Source: Roseovarius mucosus DSM 17069
GTDB lineage: Bacteria; Pseudomonadota; Alphaproteobacteria; Rhodobacterales; Rhodobacteraceae
DNA length: 64,000 nucleotides
Assembly: GCF_000768555.3 (NCBI RefSeq)
Contig: NZ_KN293981.1
Span: forward strand, 1 to 64,000
Direction: 5' to 3'
Shown here: one piece after another, positions 28,711 through 38,821 of the stretch
Layout of the letters: each line of letters starts with the position of its first letter
Numbering within the stretch: position 1 is the stretch's first letter
Program-made: the position numbers and the translations under genes
The notes under the pieces: generated by a model
Database searches by the model: none
What the model saw: only the letters and a program-made list of their open reading frames with translations
What the model was told of the DNA's origin: nothing

Positions 28711-29418
28711 ATGAGCAGCAAGCCCGAAATGAACGATGCGCTGCGCGAACATATCATCGCGCAACCCGATCTGATCCTTGAAGATCAGGACCTGATGCGC
28801 GCGCTGATCGCGGCCAACGAGCGGGCGATGGGCGGGAATATCGTGGACCTGCGCGGCATTGCGATGGACCGGCTCGAGGCGCGTCTGGACCGGCTCGAGG
28901 ACACGCATCGCTCGGTGATCGCGGCGGCCTATGAAAACCTTGCAGGCACCAATCAGGTGCATCGTGCGATTTTGCGCATGCTCGATCCCATCGAGTTTGA
29001 GGCCTTCCTGCGGGATCTGGGGGGCGAGGTGGCGCATATCCTGCGGGTGGATGCCGTGCGATTGGTGCTTGAATCAGTGCAGAACGATAGTGATCCGGCC
29101 GTGCGCCGCCTGGGCGATGTGCTCTCGGTCGCGGAGCCCGGTTTCATCAAATCCTATCTCACCGGCACGCGCGACGTGCCTGCCCGCCAAGTAACCCTGC
29201 GCCAGATCGACGAAGGCGATATGCGTGTCTATGGCCGCGAGGCGCCCTATCTACGCTCCGAGGCCTGTCTTTTGCTCGATTTTGGCGCGGACCGCCTGCC
29301 GGGCATGCTGGCCATGGGGGCCGAAGACCCGCATCAGTTCAGCCCGCAACAGGGGACTGATCTTTTGGCCTTTTTCGCAGGAGTCTTCGAGCGCACCATG
29401 CGCCGCTGGCTGTCATGA
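28711..29418 (+). CDS. DUF484 family protein
   Basis: A 235-residue cytoplasmic protein. It has the DUF484 layout: an N-terminal helical part (LREHIIAQPDLILEDQDLMRALI), a coiled-coil stretch with a repeated DRLEARLDRLED pattern near 50-65, and a GAF-like C-terminal domain with LLLDFGADRLPGMLAMGAEDPHQF (about 190-213). It overlaps xerC by 4 bp (ATGA). DUF484-xerC adjacency is also seen in gammaproteobacteria, suggesting a link to chromosome dimer resolution; biochemical function is unknown. Upstream, TTGCGGC (28655) and GCCGCAA (28687) form a spaced inverted repeat, a possible operator. Confidence 0.88.
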   Translation: MSSKPEMNDALREHIIAQPDLILEDQDLMRALIAANERAMGGNIVDLRGIAMDRLEARLDRLEDTHRSVIAAAYENLAGTNQVHRAILRMLDPIEFEAFLRDLGGEVAHILRVDAVRLVLESVQNDSDPAVRRLGDVLSVAEPGFIKSYLTGTRDVPARQVTLRQIDEGDMRVYGREAPYLRSEACLLLDFGADRLPGMLAMGAEDPHQFSPQQGTDLLAFFAGVFERTMRRWLS

Positions 29419-30335
29419 TTTCAGAGGCCGCCCGCGACGCCCTGTCGGCGTGGCTGGCCACGCAAAAGGCGCTCAAGGGGGCCGCCGCGAACACGATCGA
29501 CGCCTACGCCCGCGATGTCGGCGATTTCCTCCGCTTCATCACGCAACACTACGGCGAGACACAGGGTTTGGGCGCGCTGTCTCGTATCACCACCTCTGAC
29601 ATGCGCGCTTGGATGGCCCATACCCGAGGCGACGATGTCGGCCCCCGATCGCTCGCGCGCAAACTCTCGGCGGTCAAGAGTTTCTACCGCTGGCTGTCGG
29701 AGCGCGAAGAGTTCGAGCCGACCGCAGTCCTCTCTACCCGCTCACCCAAATTCCAGCGCAAACTGCCCCGCCCCCTCTCTCCCGAGGCGGCATCTGAGAT
29801 GATCGAAACGCTCGACGCACAGAGCCTCACGCCCTGGATCGCCGCGCGGGATCAAGCGGTCGTCACCCTGCTCTATGGGTGCGGGCTGCGCATTTCCGAG
29901 GCGCTCAGCCTGACTGGCGCCGATCTTCCGCTAGGTCCGGCGTTGCGCATCATCGGCAAGGGCGGCAAGGAACGGCTGGTGCCTGTGATCGAACCGGCCC
30001 GCGCAGCAGTGGCGCACTATGTCCGTCTTTGCCCCTATGACATATCCCGCAACAGTCCGCTTTTCCTAGGGGCACGCGGCGGTGCGCTCAGTCCGCGTCT
30101 GATCCAGAAGGTGATGGAAAAGACCCGCGCACAGCTTGGCCTGCCCGCGACGGCAACGCCCCATGCCATGCGCCACAGCTTTGCCACGCATCTTTTAAAC
30201 GCAGGCGGCGACTTGCGCGCCATTCAGGAGCTTCTGGGTCATGCGTCGCTCTCGACCACGCAGGCCTATACGGGCGTCGATACCGCGCGACTGATGGAGG
30301 TCTATGCCCGCGCCCATCCGCAAGGGGGCGGATGA
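29415..30335 (+). CDS. xerC: Tyrosine recombinase XerC
   Basis: Site-specific recombinase that resolves chromosome dimers at dif with XerD. The 306 residues contain an N-terminal SAM-like core-binding domain (1-100, with TIDAYARDVGDFL) and a catalytic domain with Arg in YGCGLRISEAL, Lys in GKGGKERLVP, HAMRHSFATHLL, the LGHASLSTTQ block and the nucleophile Tyr in AYTGVD. All catalytic residues are present. The pairing with DUF484 favours XerC over a phage integrase. Its stop is 22 bp from that of the convergent kinase gene. Confidence 0.93.
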   Translation: MISEAARDALSAWLATQKALKGAAANTIDAYARDVGDFLRFITQHYGETQGLGALSRITTSDMRAWMAHTRGDDVGPRSLARKLSAVKSFYRWLSEREEFEPTAVLSTRSPKFQRKLPRPLSPEAASEMIETLDAQSLTPWIAARDQAVVTLLYGCGLRISEALSLTGADLPLGPALRIIGKGGKERLVPVIEPARAAVAHYVRLCPYDISRNSPLFLGARGGALSPRLIQKVMEKTRAQLGLPATATPHAMRHSFATHLLNAGGDLRAIQELLGHASLSTTQAYTGVDTARLMEVYARAHPQGGG

Positions 30336-30357
30336 CGCGCGCGTCAGGCGATCCGCG

Positions 30358-31326
<969 letters not shown>

Positions 31327-31493
31327 GACAGCACCCCATGACACAGCCCCGCGCCAGGGCGCGTGCCTGTGGGTTTGCCGGGGGTGGCCTGTCCTGCCAT
31401 TGCAAGGTCTCCTGCCTGTTGGCACAGATATGCCCGGCAATTCCGGCAACAATGCGACCAAAACTTAGGGATTGTATGCCGCCGATTCATATC

Positions 31494-33602
31494 TCAAAAG
31501 CCAAGCAACCCGGCGCGATCCACGGCCTCTTGCAGGAATTCCTCACGGTTCGACACCGGCGTCCAGCCCAACAAGGCCTTGGGTTTGGTATTGTCGAACT
31601 GAGCGTAATGCGCCCGCGACTGCCAATCCCGTAGCGAGGCGCGGATCACGCCGGAGCGGCGGAGGGCATGGGTCTTGAGCACGGATTTGACCGCATCCGC
31701 CGCACACATTGCCGTGAGATTACCGGAACTCACGCGAATTCGCGCTCCAAGCCGCATATGGATCGCGTTGAAGTAACTGCGCGCCGTCAGGGGCACATCG
31801 CCTACAAGGTTGAAGGATTGGCCCGGCGCGGCCCCGCTCTCGCCCATGCGGATAAGCCCGTCGGAGACATCCCCGATCAGCACGAAGGGCAGCGGGTTAT
31901 CCCCTGTCCCCCAAAGACGTACCGCCCCCGCCCCATGCCATCGCCCGATGCCCCAATGCTGCAACGGCCCTCCCTGTCCGACCACGATGCCGGGCCGCGC
32001 GATGGTCAGCGGCAGGCCATGATCACGCGCCATCTCCCACAGCCGCCGCTCGCATTCCGCCTTGGAGCGGGCGTAGAGATTGCGGTCGGTCATATCCTGC
32101 GCGAAGGGCGTCGATTCAGTGATCACCGTTTGCGGGTTGGACATGTCATAAGACGCAATCGTCCCGGTATAGACAAAACGCTTGACCCCAGCCGCCTGTG
32201 CTGCCCGCGCAATGCGGTCGGACACGGCCACATCGTTTTCCAGACAATCCTCCCATGTGGTGCCCAAAGCACGGGCAAGGTTGTAAACAACCTCTATGCC
32301 TTGCATCGCATGGCGGAGCCCTTCCTCATCACGCAAGCTGACTGCGCAGGTCTCGATGCTCTCGGGCAGGTCGTCAAACGGGCCATGCGCCCCGCGCGAA
32401 AGAACGCGCACATCCTGTCCCCGCGCAACGAGCCTGCGCGTGAGGTCACGACCCAGAAAACCGGTGCCTCCGATGACAAGGGCGGTGGGATTTGGCCTGC
32501 GCCGGGGCTTGGGCGGGGTCCAAGTCTCGCGGCCCTGATCGGGCATAAGGGCAATCGCCGCGTCAATCGCACGCATCACCCCCTCTGCGGCCGCCCCGTC
32601 AAACCGCGTATCCAGCGGCTTGCCGTCGCGGATGGCACCATAAAACGCCTCGAATGTGCCAGCAAAGCCAAGGGCATAGGGCGATTTTCTGTTCAGCGAT
32701 CCAATTTGCCGCGCGGCATTGCCGATGCCGTCGCGCAAATGCCCCCATGCCCCGCCCATTTGGCGCAGAAAAGGGTTGAGGACTAGATCAGCGGTGTTCT
32801 CATGGCTGACGCTCAGCACATCGGCGGCATAATCCAGCCGTGCCAGCCCCGAGGACCCGCGCAACGTAACAGAGCGGTCATCGACGCTCTCGACCAATTG
32901 CATGTTGAATGCGATATCGACGCCGCCCGCCTCTGCGGTGATCCGCCAGCTTTGCGGCCGCGTCCCCGCACCCGGCAGCGCCACCGGCTTGCCCAGATAG
33001 AGCCCGGTCACTGTGACAGGACCAAAGAGGTCATGGGCAAAGGCAAAAAGATGCGGTCCAAGCTCCAATAACAGGTTGCGCGGCTCACGCAAAAGCCAGA
33101 GGCCATAGGGACCAGAACGCAATGGGGCGAGGGGCAAGGCCCATGTCATCTCGGCGCTCGAAATACGGCCCAAGTCACCCCGCGCAATCTGCTGCTTGAG
33201 CCGTTGATAGCTGGGCAGCCCGAGGAAATTGTGACCGGCGGCAAAATGGCGATCCGCCGCCCGCGCCACATTGGCAATTCCGGCGGTTTCGTCCCCCGAG
33301 AGGGCCACCGGCTTTTCCACCAACACATGCAGCCCCGCCGCCAAACATTTGCGTGCCAAAACCGCGTGGCTATCTGGGGGCGTCAGGATATGCACCGCCT
33401 CGACCGTTCCGCTCGCGATCATATCGTCGAGCGCGGAGAACGCCTGTGCTCCATGCGCCGCCGCCAACCCATCGGCGGCCGAGGCCGACAGATCGCAAAC
33501 CGCCGACAAACGCGCACCCGGCGTCAGCTTTAACGCCCCCGCGTGCCAGCCCGCGATATAGCCCGCACCGATGAGACCCACGTTGATCCGTTTATCCACC
33601 AT
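31494..33602 (-). CDS. Fusion of Gfo/Idh/MocA oxidoreductase and NAD(P)-dependent epimerase/dehydratase
   Basis: A 702-residue two-enzyme protein. Residues 1-345 form a Gfo/Idh/MocA oxidoreductase (NVGLIGAGYIAGWHAGAL nucleotide motif and the EKPVAL substrate-site Lys). Residues about 370-702 form an extended SDR (LVIGGTGFLGRDLTRRL, then the TIASYDM and YARSKAE Tyr-x-x-x-Lys catalytic pattern). A proline/arginine-rich linker (PPKPRRRPNP) separates them. Both active sites look intact, so the fusion may channel a sugar nucleotide through successive oxidation/epimerisation steps. It lies 9 bp after the glycosyltransferase 2 gene in the exopolysaccharide operon. Confidence 0.85.
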   Translation of the reverse strand: MVDKRINVGLIGAGYIAGWHAGALKLTPGARLSAVCDLSASAADGLAAAHGAQAFSALDDMIASGTVEAVHILTPPDSHAVLARKCLAAGLHVLVEKPVALSGDETAGIANVARAADRHFAAGHNFLGLPSYQRLKQQIARGDLGRISSAEMTWALPLAPLRSGPYGLWLLREPRNLLLELGPHLFAFAHDLFGPVTVTGLYLGKPVALPGAGTRPQSWRITAEAGGVDIAFNMQLVESVDDRSVTLRGSSGLARLDYAADVLSVSHENTADLVLNPFLRQMGGAWGHLRDGIGNAARQIGSLNRKSPYALGFAGTFEAFYGAIRDGKPLDTRFDGAAAEGVMRAIDAAIALMPDQGRETWTPPKPRRRPNPTALVIGGTGFLGRDLTRRLVARGQDVRVLSRGAHGPFDDLPESIETCAVSLRDEEGLRHAMQGIEVVYNLARALGTTWEDCLENDVAVSDRIARAAQAAGVKRFVYTGTIASYDMSNPQTVITESTPFAQDMTDRNLYARSKAECERRLWEMARDHGLPLTIARPGIVVGQGGPLQHWGIGRWHGAGAVRLWGTGDNPLPFVLIGDVSDGLIRMGESGAAPGQSFNLVGDVPLTARSYFNAIHMRLGARIRVSSGNLTAMCAADAVKSVLKTHALRRSGVIRASLRDWQSRAHYAQFDNTKPKALLGWTPVSNREEFLQEAVDRAGLLGF

Positions 33603-33611
33603 GAAAATTGC

Positions 33612-34577
33612 TCACTTATATTCGATGATCCGCATTGCCGCACCCCGCCGCTTGCGCAAGCGATAGGTGAGCATGCCAATCAGGTTTGGAAATTTGGACA
33701 GGCTGAGAAAGACCGCCTGATGCAGCGCCGCCCGTGTGGCCATTCCAGACTTGCGCAATCCCTGCGCCGTCTTGACATAGGACATCGCGTAGGCAGCCAC
33801 CACAGCCACCAAAAGCGGAAACCAGAAGAGCCCCGCGAAAGCCAACAGAGGCAGGACCAGACCATAGACCCAGACTCGCGCCCTCTCTCGCGCGAAGTAG
33901 CCGGGGTGCATATCCCCAACTTGCGCAAACCCATGCCCCGTCCGGACCGCGCGCCGCCACCATTGCCCAAAAGTTCGCATCGCGGCATCGTGCCGGGTCA
34001 TCGGATGCGGCAACCGGATCAGGCGCCACCCTGCCTTGCGCAGCCGTTGACACAACTCGTCATCCTCGGCGGCGATAATTGACCCGTCAAAGCCGCCGAC
34101 CTCTTGATAGGCTGCAACGCGAACCATCATGTCGCCGCCACACGCGGTAATTTCTCCTGCCGGTCGGTGCCACTCATGATCGCACAGCGCATTGTAGACC
34201 GACGCCTCGGGGTGAATTTCCGAGCGCCAGCCGGTCACAAGGCCGATTCCATCATCCGCCATCAGCGCCGCCGCCGCCCGGTCGATCCAGTCTGGCACCA
34301 CGATGCAATCACCGTCGATGAATTGCACCGCGTCGGGCCAGTGCGGGGCCAGTGCGGCAAAACCCGCGTTGCGCGCGCGCGCGGCGGTAAAGGGTGTGGA
34401 TGTGTCCAACTCCACCACCTCGGCCCCTGCCGCCCGCGCCGCCGCCACGCTGCCGTCGGTCGAGCCGCTATCGACATAGACCACCCGCAGCCCCTGCCCG
34501 TTGAGCGAGGCCAGGCTTGCGACGAGACGCGCACCCTCATTCCGCCCGATCAGAACAACCGCAATGCGCAGGGTCAT
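33612..34577 (-). CDS. Glycosyltransferase family 2, membrane-associated
   Basis: A 321-residue GT-A enzyme. VVLIGRNEGARLVASL and YVDSGSTDGS form the nucleotide-sugar site, FIDGDCIV carries the DxD metal motif and AEDDELCQRLRKAGW the ED acceptor-side motif. Two C-terminal hydrophobic segments near 235-270 suggest membrane attachment. The start codon overlaps the stop of the adjacent glycosyltransferase 4 gene (ATGA). Donor and acceptor are unknown; context says exopolysaccharide assembly. Confidence 0.88.
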   Translation of the reverse strand: MTLRIAVVLIGRNEGARLVASLASLNGQGLRVVYVDSGSTDGSVAAARAAGAEVVELDTSTPFTAARARNAGFAALAPHWPDAVQFIDGDCIVVPDWIDRAAAALMADDGIGLVTGWRSEIHPEASVYNALCDHEWHRPAGEITACGGDMMVRVAAYQEVGGFDGSIIAAEDDELCQRLRKAGWRLIRLPHPMTRHDAAMRTFGQWWRRAVRTGHGFAQVGDMHPGYFARERARVWVYGLVLPLLAFAGLFWFPLLVAVVAAYAMSYVKTAQGLRKSGMATRAALHQAVFLSLSKFPNLIGMLTYRLRKRRGAAMRIIEYK

Positions 34578-35821
34578 GTGGTGGCCTTTGGTCGGAGGGA
34601 TTTAGGCGGAACACCCGCGGAGTAGCCTGCAAAGAGCGCGGCAAGCCATGCCGCCTCGTGATCCGAGGCGAACTCGGCCTCAACCCGCAGCCGTCCCGCC
34701 TCGCCCACGTCTCGGCACAGGTGCTTATCGTACAGCAAGCGCCCAATTGCCGCTTGGAGGGCATGGACATCACCGGGGGGCACCAAGAGACCACTCACAC
34801 CGTCCTCGACCAGTTCCGGCACGCCCGCGATACGCGTTGTCACGACCGGCACCCGCGCCGCCATCGCTTCCATCAGAACGACCGGCACGCCTTCGGCAAA
34901 GCTGGGCAGGACAAGAGCCGTCGCCGTGCGCAGCAGGTCCGCCACCTCGGCCTGAGATTTGTAACCTGCAAAGGTGATACGCGACGTTAGGACCATTTCG
35001 CGGGCACGCCGCTCCAGTGACGCGCGCTCTGGCCCGTCGCCCACCAGCGTCAGGTGCAGCGCGGGATGATCCGGGCTCAGGTCACGCAGGACGTCAAAGA
35101 GCATCGGCACGCCTTTGACTGCCGCCAGACGGCCCACAAAGAGCAATTGCGCTGGTGCAGGCGTGGCGGGGTGGTCATAGCGCGCGGGATCAACCCCGCA
35201 ATGCACGATATGCAACTTGTGCCAATGCCGGGGGTCGGAAAAGGCCATCGCCTGCGAGCGGGCGAAATGGCTGATACAGGCGACAAAGCGCGCGCGGGCA
35301 ATCTTTTCATCCAATCGCCAGCGATAGGGTTCGTAAAAGATATCCGGCCCGTGCAGCGTGAAGCTATAGGGAATGCCTGACATTTCGGACATGAGCATCG
35401 CCACCGTGCAGCTCGATTTGGCGATGTGGTTGTGCAGATGCGTCAGGCCACGGGCGCGCAGATGCTGCGCCAGAACGGCAGCCTCGGCAAGATAGATGAA
35501 CTGGTATAGCGTCGCCTTGATGCCCCCGGGGCTGGTGCGCCACGCCAGACGCAAGGCGCGCAGCCACGCCCCCGGCCTGCGCCATGCCGCCAGATGCGCC
35601 GCGATCAGGCGGCGGGGCGAGCGGGCGGTTTCCAACACGTGAAACGTGCCTGCCGCCTCAGCCCGCTGTTCGGGTCCGGTGTGATGTTCGGCCCCGGTGC
35701 GGCGGATCGAACAGGTTTCGACCATGAGCCCCTGCGCGCGCAAGGCCGCCACCTCGCGCTGGATGAAGGTATCGGTGGCGCGAGGATACTCGCCAGTCAG
35801 ATACGCGATGCGCAGGCTCAT
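34574..35821 (-). CDS. Glycosyltransferase family 4 (WcaL-like)
   Basis: A 415-residue GT-B enzyme. The N-terminal half has YLTGEYPRATDTFIQREVAALR, typical of colanic-acid-type WcaL/GT4 proteins, and HLHNHIAKSSCTVAMLMS. The C-terminal half has FVGRLAAVKGVPMLFDVL and the donor-site block LPSFAEGVPVVLMEAMAA with its E-x7-E pattern. It overlaps the epimerase gene upstream and the GT2 downstream by 4 bp each. The sugar transferred cannot be inferred. Confidence 0.88.
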   Translation of the reverse strand: MSLRIAYLTGEYPRATDTFIQREVAALRAQGLMVETCSIRRTGAEHHTGPEQRAEAAGTFHVLETARSPRRLIAAHLAAWRRPGAWLRALRLAWRTSPGGIKATLYQFIYLAEAAVLAQHLRARGLTHLHNHIAKSSCTVAMLMSEMSGIPYSFTLHGPDIFYEPYRWRLDEKIARARFVACISHFARSQAMAFSDPRHWHKLHIVHCGVDPARYDHPATPAPAQLLFVGRLAAVKGVPMLFDVLRDLSPDHPALHLTLVGDGPERASLERRAREMVLTSRITFAGYKSQAEVADLLRTATALVLPSFAEGVPVVLMEAMAARVPVVTTRIAGVPELVEDGVSGLLVPPGDVHALQAAIGRLLYDKHLCRDVGEAGRLRVEAEFASDHEAAWLAALFAGYSAGVPPKSLRPKATT

Positions 35822-36717
35822 GTCGCCCCCTCCTGCGCCCGCGCCAGGGCGGTGTCGAAATCATCCTGCGGCACCCATCCAAGCGCCAACTCCGCCGCCG
35901 TGATGTCATAGCGAACCGGTCGCATCCGTGCGCGCAGGACGGCAGGGCGCAAGAGGCCCGGCACGCGCGCGCCAAGGGGTGAGAGAAACCATGCCAGGGG
36001 AACAAGCAGGCGCCAGTTGAGCGGCAGCACATGGCGGGGCCAGCCTGTGCGCCGCAGCGCCGCGACGTATCGCGCCCGCGAAGGCCGATCCGCCCCGAGA
36101 ATATTCAGTGCCCGCCCCTCGCCCGATGCCTCTGCACCCAGAACAAAGGCGCGCGCGCAATCTCTGAGCGACACCACAGGCACCTCGCCCCCCCGCTCCA
36201 TCAGGATAAGCGTGCGGCCGATCATCGGCCCCAGATGCACAGTCATCACCCGATCCGGCCCAAGGATCGCACCGGGACGCAGGATCGTATGGCGAAGGCC
36301 GCTGTCACGCATCAAGTCTTCCTGTGCCAGCTTGGCGCGGGCATAGGCATCGCGCCGCTCCGGTCGATCCTCGAGCGGCGTGGCCTCGGTGACAACGCCC
36401 GATGCATCGGCGCTATAGACGGCAATGGAGCTGGCCAGCACCAGACGTGGCGGAAGGGGCTGCGCCTGCATGGCGGCAATGAGGCACCGCGTGGCGCTGA
36501 GCGTATCGCGCGACTGCACGGCCCAATCCCCGGAAAGAGAGCCCGCCAGATGGATCACGCACTCTATCCCGTCCAGAAACCCGCTAAGGTCCCCTGTTGC
36601 CAGATCGACTTCGGCGCGCGTCACTTGGCGTACCGTGTGCCCTCGCGCGCGGGCTTCTGCAACCACGGCGCGGCCCAGAAACCCACCGGCTCCGGTTACA
36701 AGTAGGTTCAGGCCCAT
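35818..36717 (-). CDS. NAD-dependent epimerase/dehydratase (extended SDR)
   Basis: A 299-residue protein with LLVTGAGGFLGRAVVAEA at the N-terminus, LASSIAVYS and YARAKLAQED (Tyr-x-x-x-Lys). ILRPGAILGP marks the substrate side. I chose ATG 36717 because GGAGG lies 7 bases before it; the open frame upstream to 37023 is antisense-like noise. It overlaps the oxidoreductase gene by 10 bp. A UDP-sugar epimerase role in polysaccharide precursor supply is likely, but the specific sugar is unknown. Confidence 0.86.
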   Translation of the reverse strand: MGLNLLVTGAGGFLGRAVVAEARARGHTVRQVTRAEVDLATGDLSGFLDGIECVIHLAGSLSGDWAVQSRDTLSATRCLIAAMQAQPLPPRLVLASSIAVYSADASGVVTEATPLEDRPERRDAYARAKLAQEDLMRDSGLRHTILRPGAILGPDRVMTVHLGPMIGRTLILMERGGEVPVVSLRDCARAFVLGAEASGEGRALNILGADRPSRARYVAALRRTGWPRHVLPLNWRLLVPLAWFLSPLGARVPGLLRPAVLRARMRPVRYDITAAELALGWVPQDDFDTALARAQEGAT

Positions 36718-37862
36718 GTTGCCACCTCCATCGGGGCACAGCGGCTCTCGATCTCCACCACGCCACTGGGGCCCTGAAGGGCAAGCGTCACCTCGGTCAG
36801 GTGCAGCGCCATGGCGTTGGTCAACCGACAGGCGCGCCCTTCGGCCAGAGCCGCCAACATCTCGGCTGGACCAAGCGCGAAGTTCATCGACGCCGCCCCC
36901 CACCGCCCCACCTTGGGATGAGAGGGACCTCGCGCGCGGATGCGCCGCCCAAATGGATGCTCGATCAACCTGCGCCGCAGCGTGAAACGGCGGTGAAATC
37001 GCACAGCGGCTGCATTGTTCCACACCTCGCGCACCTGCAAAACGCCCTTGTCCCCAAAAACCCGCAGGCGGTGATCATGGGAGGCCACAATCGAGCAGGT
37101 GAGCCGCGCCATCGGACCTGTCTCGAAATGCAGCGTGGAAACCGAAACATCGGGCGCGTGCGCGTCACCGGGTTTGTCCGGGATAACCTCGGCAGAGGCC
37201 GACACCACCCGCGTCACGCTGCCGAACATGGCGATGAGCCAGCTTAGCACATAGCCCGCATGCTCCAGCGTGCAGCCAACCGCGAATTCATCGGCATGAG
37301 GCCACGGTGCTCCGCTCTCGCTCTGCCATTTGGCGTAGGGGGCTTGGGGGATGAACCCGTCGTCCATCTCGGCATAGATCAGCCGCGGCGTGCCCGCCAC
37401 CCCGCGCCGCACCGCGCCGATCAGCACCTGCGCCGCCTCGCCCAACACAGATGAAGGCGCCGAGGCCAACATCAGCCCACGCGCCTCTGCCAGATCATGC
37501 AGGGCGCAGGCCTGCGACCGCTCCAGCGTCAGGGGCTTTTCACACCACACATGATGCCCTGCCTCCAGACAGGCGCGGCTCACGGCATAATGCGCCGAGG
37601 GGTTGGTCAGGTTCAGCACGACATCGTCGGGACCAAGCCGCGCCAAAAGCGCCGCAAGCGTCGGTTCCGCCACAACGCCCCAATGCGCCGCAAAGGCAGC
37701 CAGTCGCGCCGGGTCATGGTCGTGGACTGCGATCACGGCAATCTCGGGATGGGCCGCGAGCGACCGCATGTAGAGATCGGCCACGAATCCGCAACCCACC
37801 AGCGCCACGCGCCCCAGCCTTGCCTCTCGGCTGCTGTTCTCTTTGCCCTCTGCCTGCATCAT
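36708..37862 (-). CDS. Gfo/Idh/MocA family oxidoreductase
   Basis: A 384-residue NAD(P)-dependent sugar oxidoreductase with VALVGCGFVADLYMRSL, the NLTNPSAHYAVSRACLEAG cofactor region and the catalytic WCEKPLTL motif. It is the first gene of the minus-strand exopolysaccharide run, divergent from the WecB/TagA-type gene. Together with the fused oxidoreductase-epimerase downstream, the locus encodes two Gfo/Idh domains, which suggests a keto- or amino-sugar pathway. Confidence 0.87.
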   Translation of the reverse strand: MMQAEGKENSSREARLGRVALVGCGFVADLYMRSLAAHPEIAVIAVHDHDPARLAAFAAHWGVVAEPTLAALLARLGPDDVVLNLTNPSAHYAVSRACLEAGHHVWCEKPLTLERSQACALHDLAEARGLMLASAPSSVLGEAAQVLIGAVRRGVAGTPRLIYAEMDDGFIPQAPYAKWQSESGAPWPHADEFAVGCTLEHAGYVLSWLIAMFGSVTRVVSASAEVIPDKPGDAHAPDVSVSTLHFETGPMARLTCSIVASHDHRLRVFGDKGVLQVREVWNNAAAVRFHRRFTLRRRLIEHPFGRRIRARGPSHPKVGRWGAASMNFALGPAEMLAALAEGRACRLTNAMALHLTEVTLALQGPSGVVEIESRCAPMEVATWA

Positions 37863-38071
37863 TGCCCCTGTGTCTCGTCCTCTGGATAATCACAGGATCA
37901 TGGCGAGAATCTGACCATTTCCCTACGGTTTCAAGCCTTTGAACACCTCTGATGCGACACGGTCACAGCCAAGCGCCGCGTCGCCGCGAAAGTCGCATAA
38001 TTTCGCCCTAGTGTTACCATGGGCTGGGTTTGATATAGCATCAAAGTCCGCGACTGTTGCAGGGGGATCGG
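37863..38071. promoter_or_regulatory. Divergent promoter region of the exopolysaccharide locus
   Basis: This 209 bp region lies between the oxidoreductase and WecB-type genes. It contains the inverted repeat TTTGAT-ATAGC-ATCAAA at 38029-38045, a possible operator. The spacing is N5, so it is not a standard FNR box. No clear -35/-10 pair was found. Confidence 0.4.
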
Positions 38072-38821
38072 GTGGAATTTCGTATTCAGGATCAGGTGAT
38101 ACGCATTTCGCCCCGAGACGCTTCGCGCTTGCTGTCGGTCCTCACCGAGCGGTTGCAGGATCGGCGCGGCTTTGCTTTGGCAACGCTCAATCTCGATCAT
38201 CTGGTAAAGTTGCGTCACGATTCTGCGTTTCTGGCGGCCTATATGCAGCATGATCTGGTGGTTGCGGATGGCAATCCGGTGGTGTGGCTATCGCGGATTG
38301 CCCGGCGTCCGGTGGGGCTGGTGCCAGGGGCAGATATGGTGGTGCCAATTGCACGCCTGGCGGCCGAGGCGGGGGTCAGCGTGGCCCTTGTGGGGAGCAC
38401 CGAAGATGCCCTGCGCGCCGCAGGCGAGGGTCTCTGCGCCCACGTGCCGGGGCTGGTGATCGCCGCGCGGATCGCGCCGCCCATGGGGTTCGATCCGGCG
38501 GGCCAACAGGGGGCCGAGGTGATCGCCGCGCTGCGCGCCTCTGGCGCGGGGCTCTGCCTTTTGGCGCTTGGCGCGCCCAGGCAAGAGATTTTCGCCGCGC
38601 GCGCCCACACCGCTCTCCCGCAAATGGGCTTTGCCAGCATCGGGGCCGGGCTCGATTTCATCGCAGGGGTACAGCCGCGTGCACCTCTTTGGATGCGACG
38701 TCTGGCACTTGAATGGCTGTGGCGCGCGCTCTCAAGCCCGCGTCGGATGCTGCCGCGCTATGCGCGCTGTGCGGCTATTCTACCGGGCTTGATAATTGCG
38801 GCGTGGCGCCTGCGCCGCTAA
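38072..38821 (+). CDS. WecB/TagA/CpsF family glycosyltransferase
   Basis: A 249-residue GT26-type enzyme that usually adds the second sugar (such as ManNAcA or another amino sugar) to a lipid-linked intermediate. Family blocks are ATLNLDHLVKLRHDSAF, VVADGNPVVWLSR and LLALGAPRQEIFA, then GAGLDFIAGVQPRAPLWMRR. The C-terminal hydrophobic, basic tail may touch the membrane. I chose GTG 38072, preceded by AGGGGG at 5 bases; a TTG at 38057 is less likely. Its 3' end overlaps the convergent permease gene by 47 bp. Confidence 0.85.
   Translation: MEFRIQDQVIRISPRDASRLLSVLTERLQDRRGFALATLNLDHLVKLRHDSAFLAAYMQHDLVVADGNPVVWLSRIARRPVGLVPGADMVVPIARLAAEAGVSVALVGSTEDALRAAGEGLCAHVPGLVIAARIAPPMGFDPAGQQGAEVIAALRASGAGLCLLALGAPRQEIFAARAHTALPQMGFASIGAGLDFIAGVQPRAPLWMRRLALEWLWRALSSPRRMLPRYARCAAILPGLIIAAWRLRR

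Noticed and set aside
38029..38045. TTTGAT-ATAGC-ATCAAA as an FNR box
   Set aside because: The spacer is five bases rather than four, and the neighbouring genes have no obvious oxygen link. Kept only as an unassigned inverted repeat.
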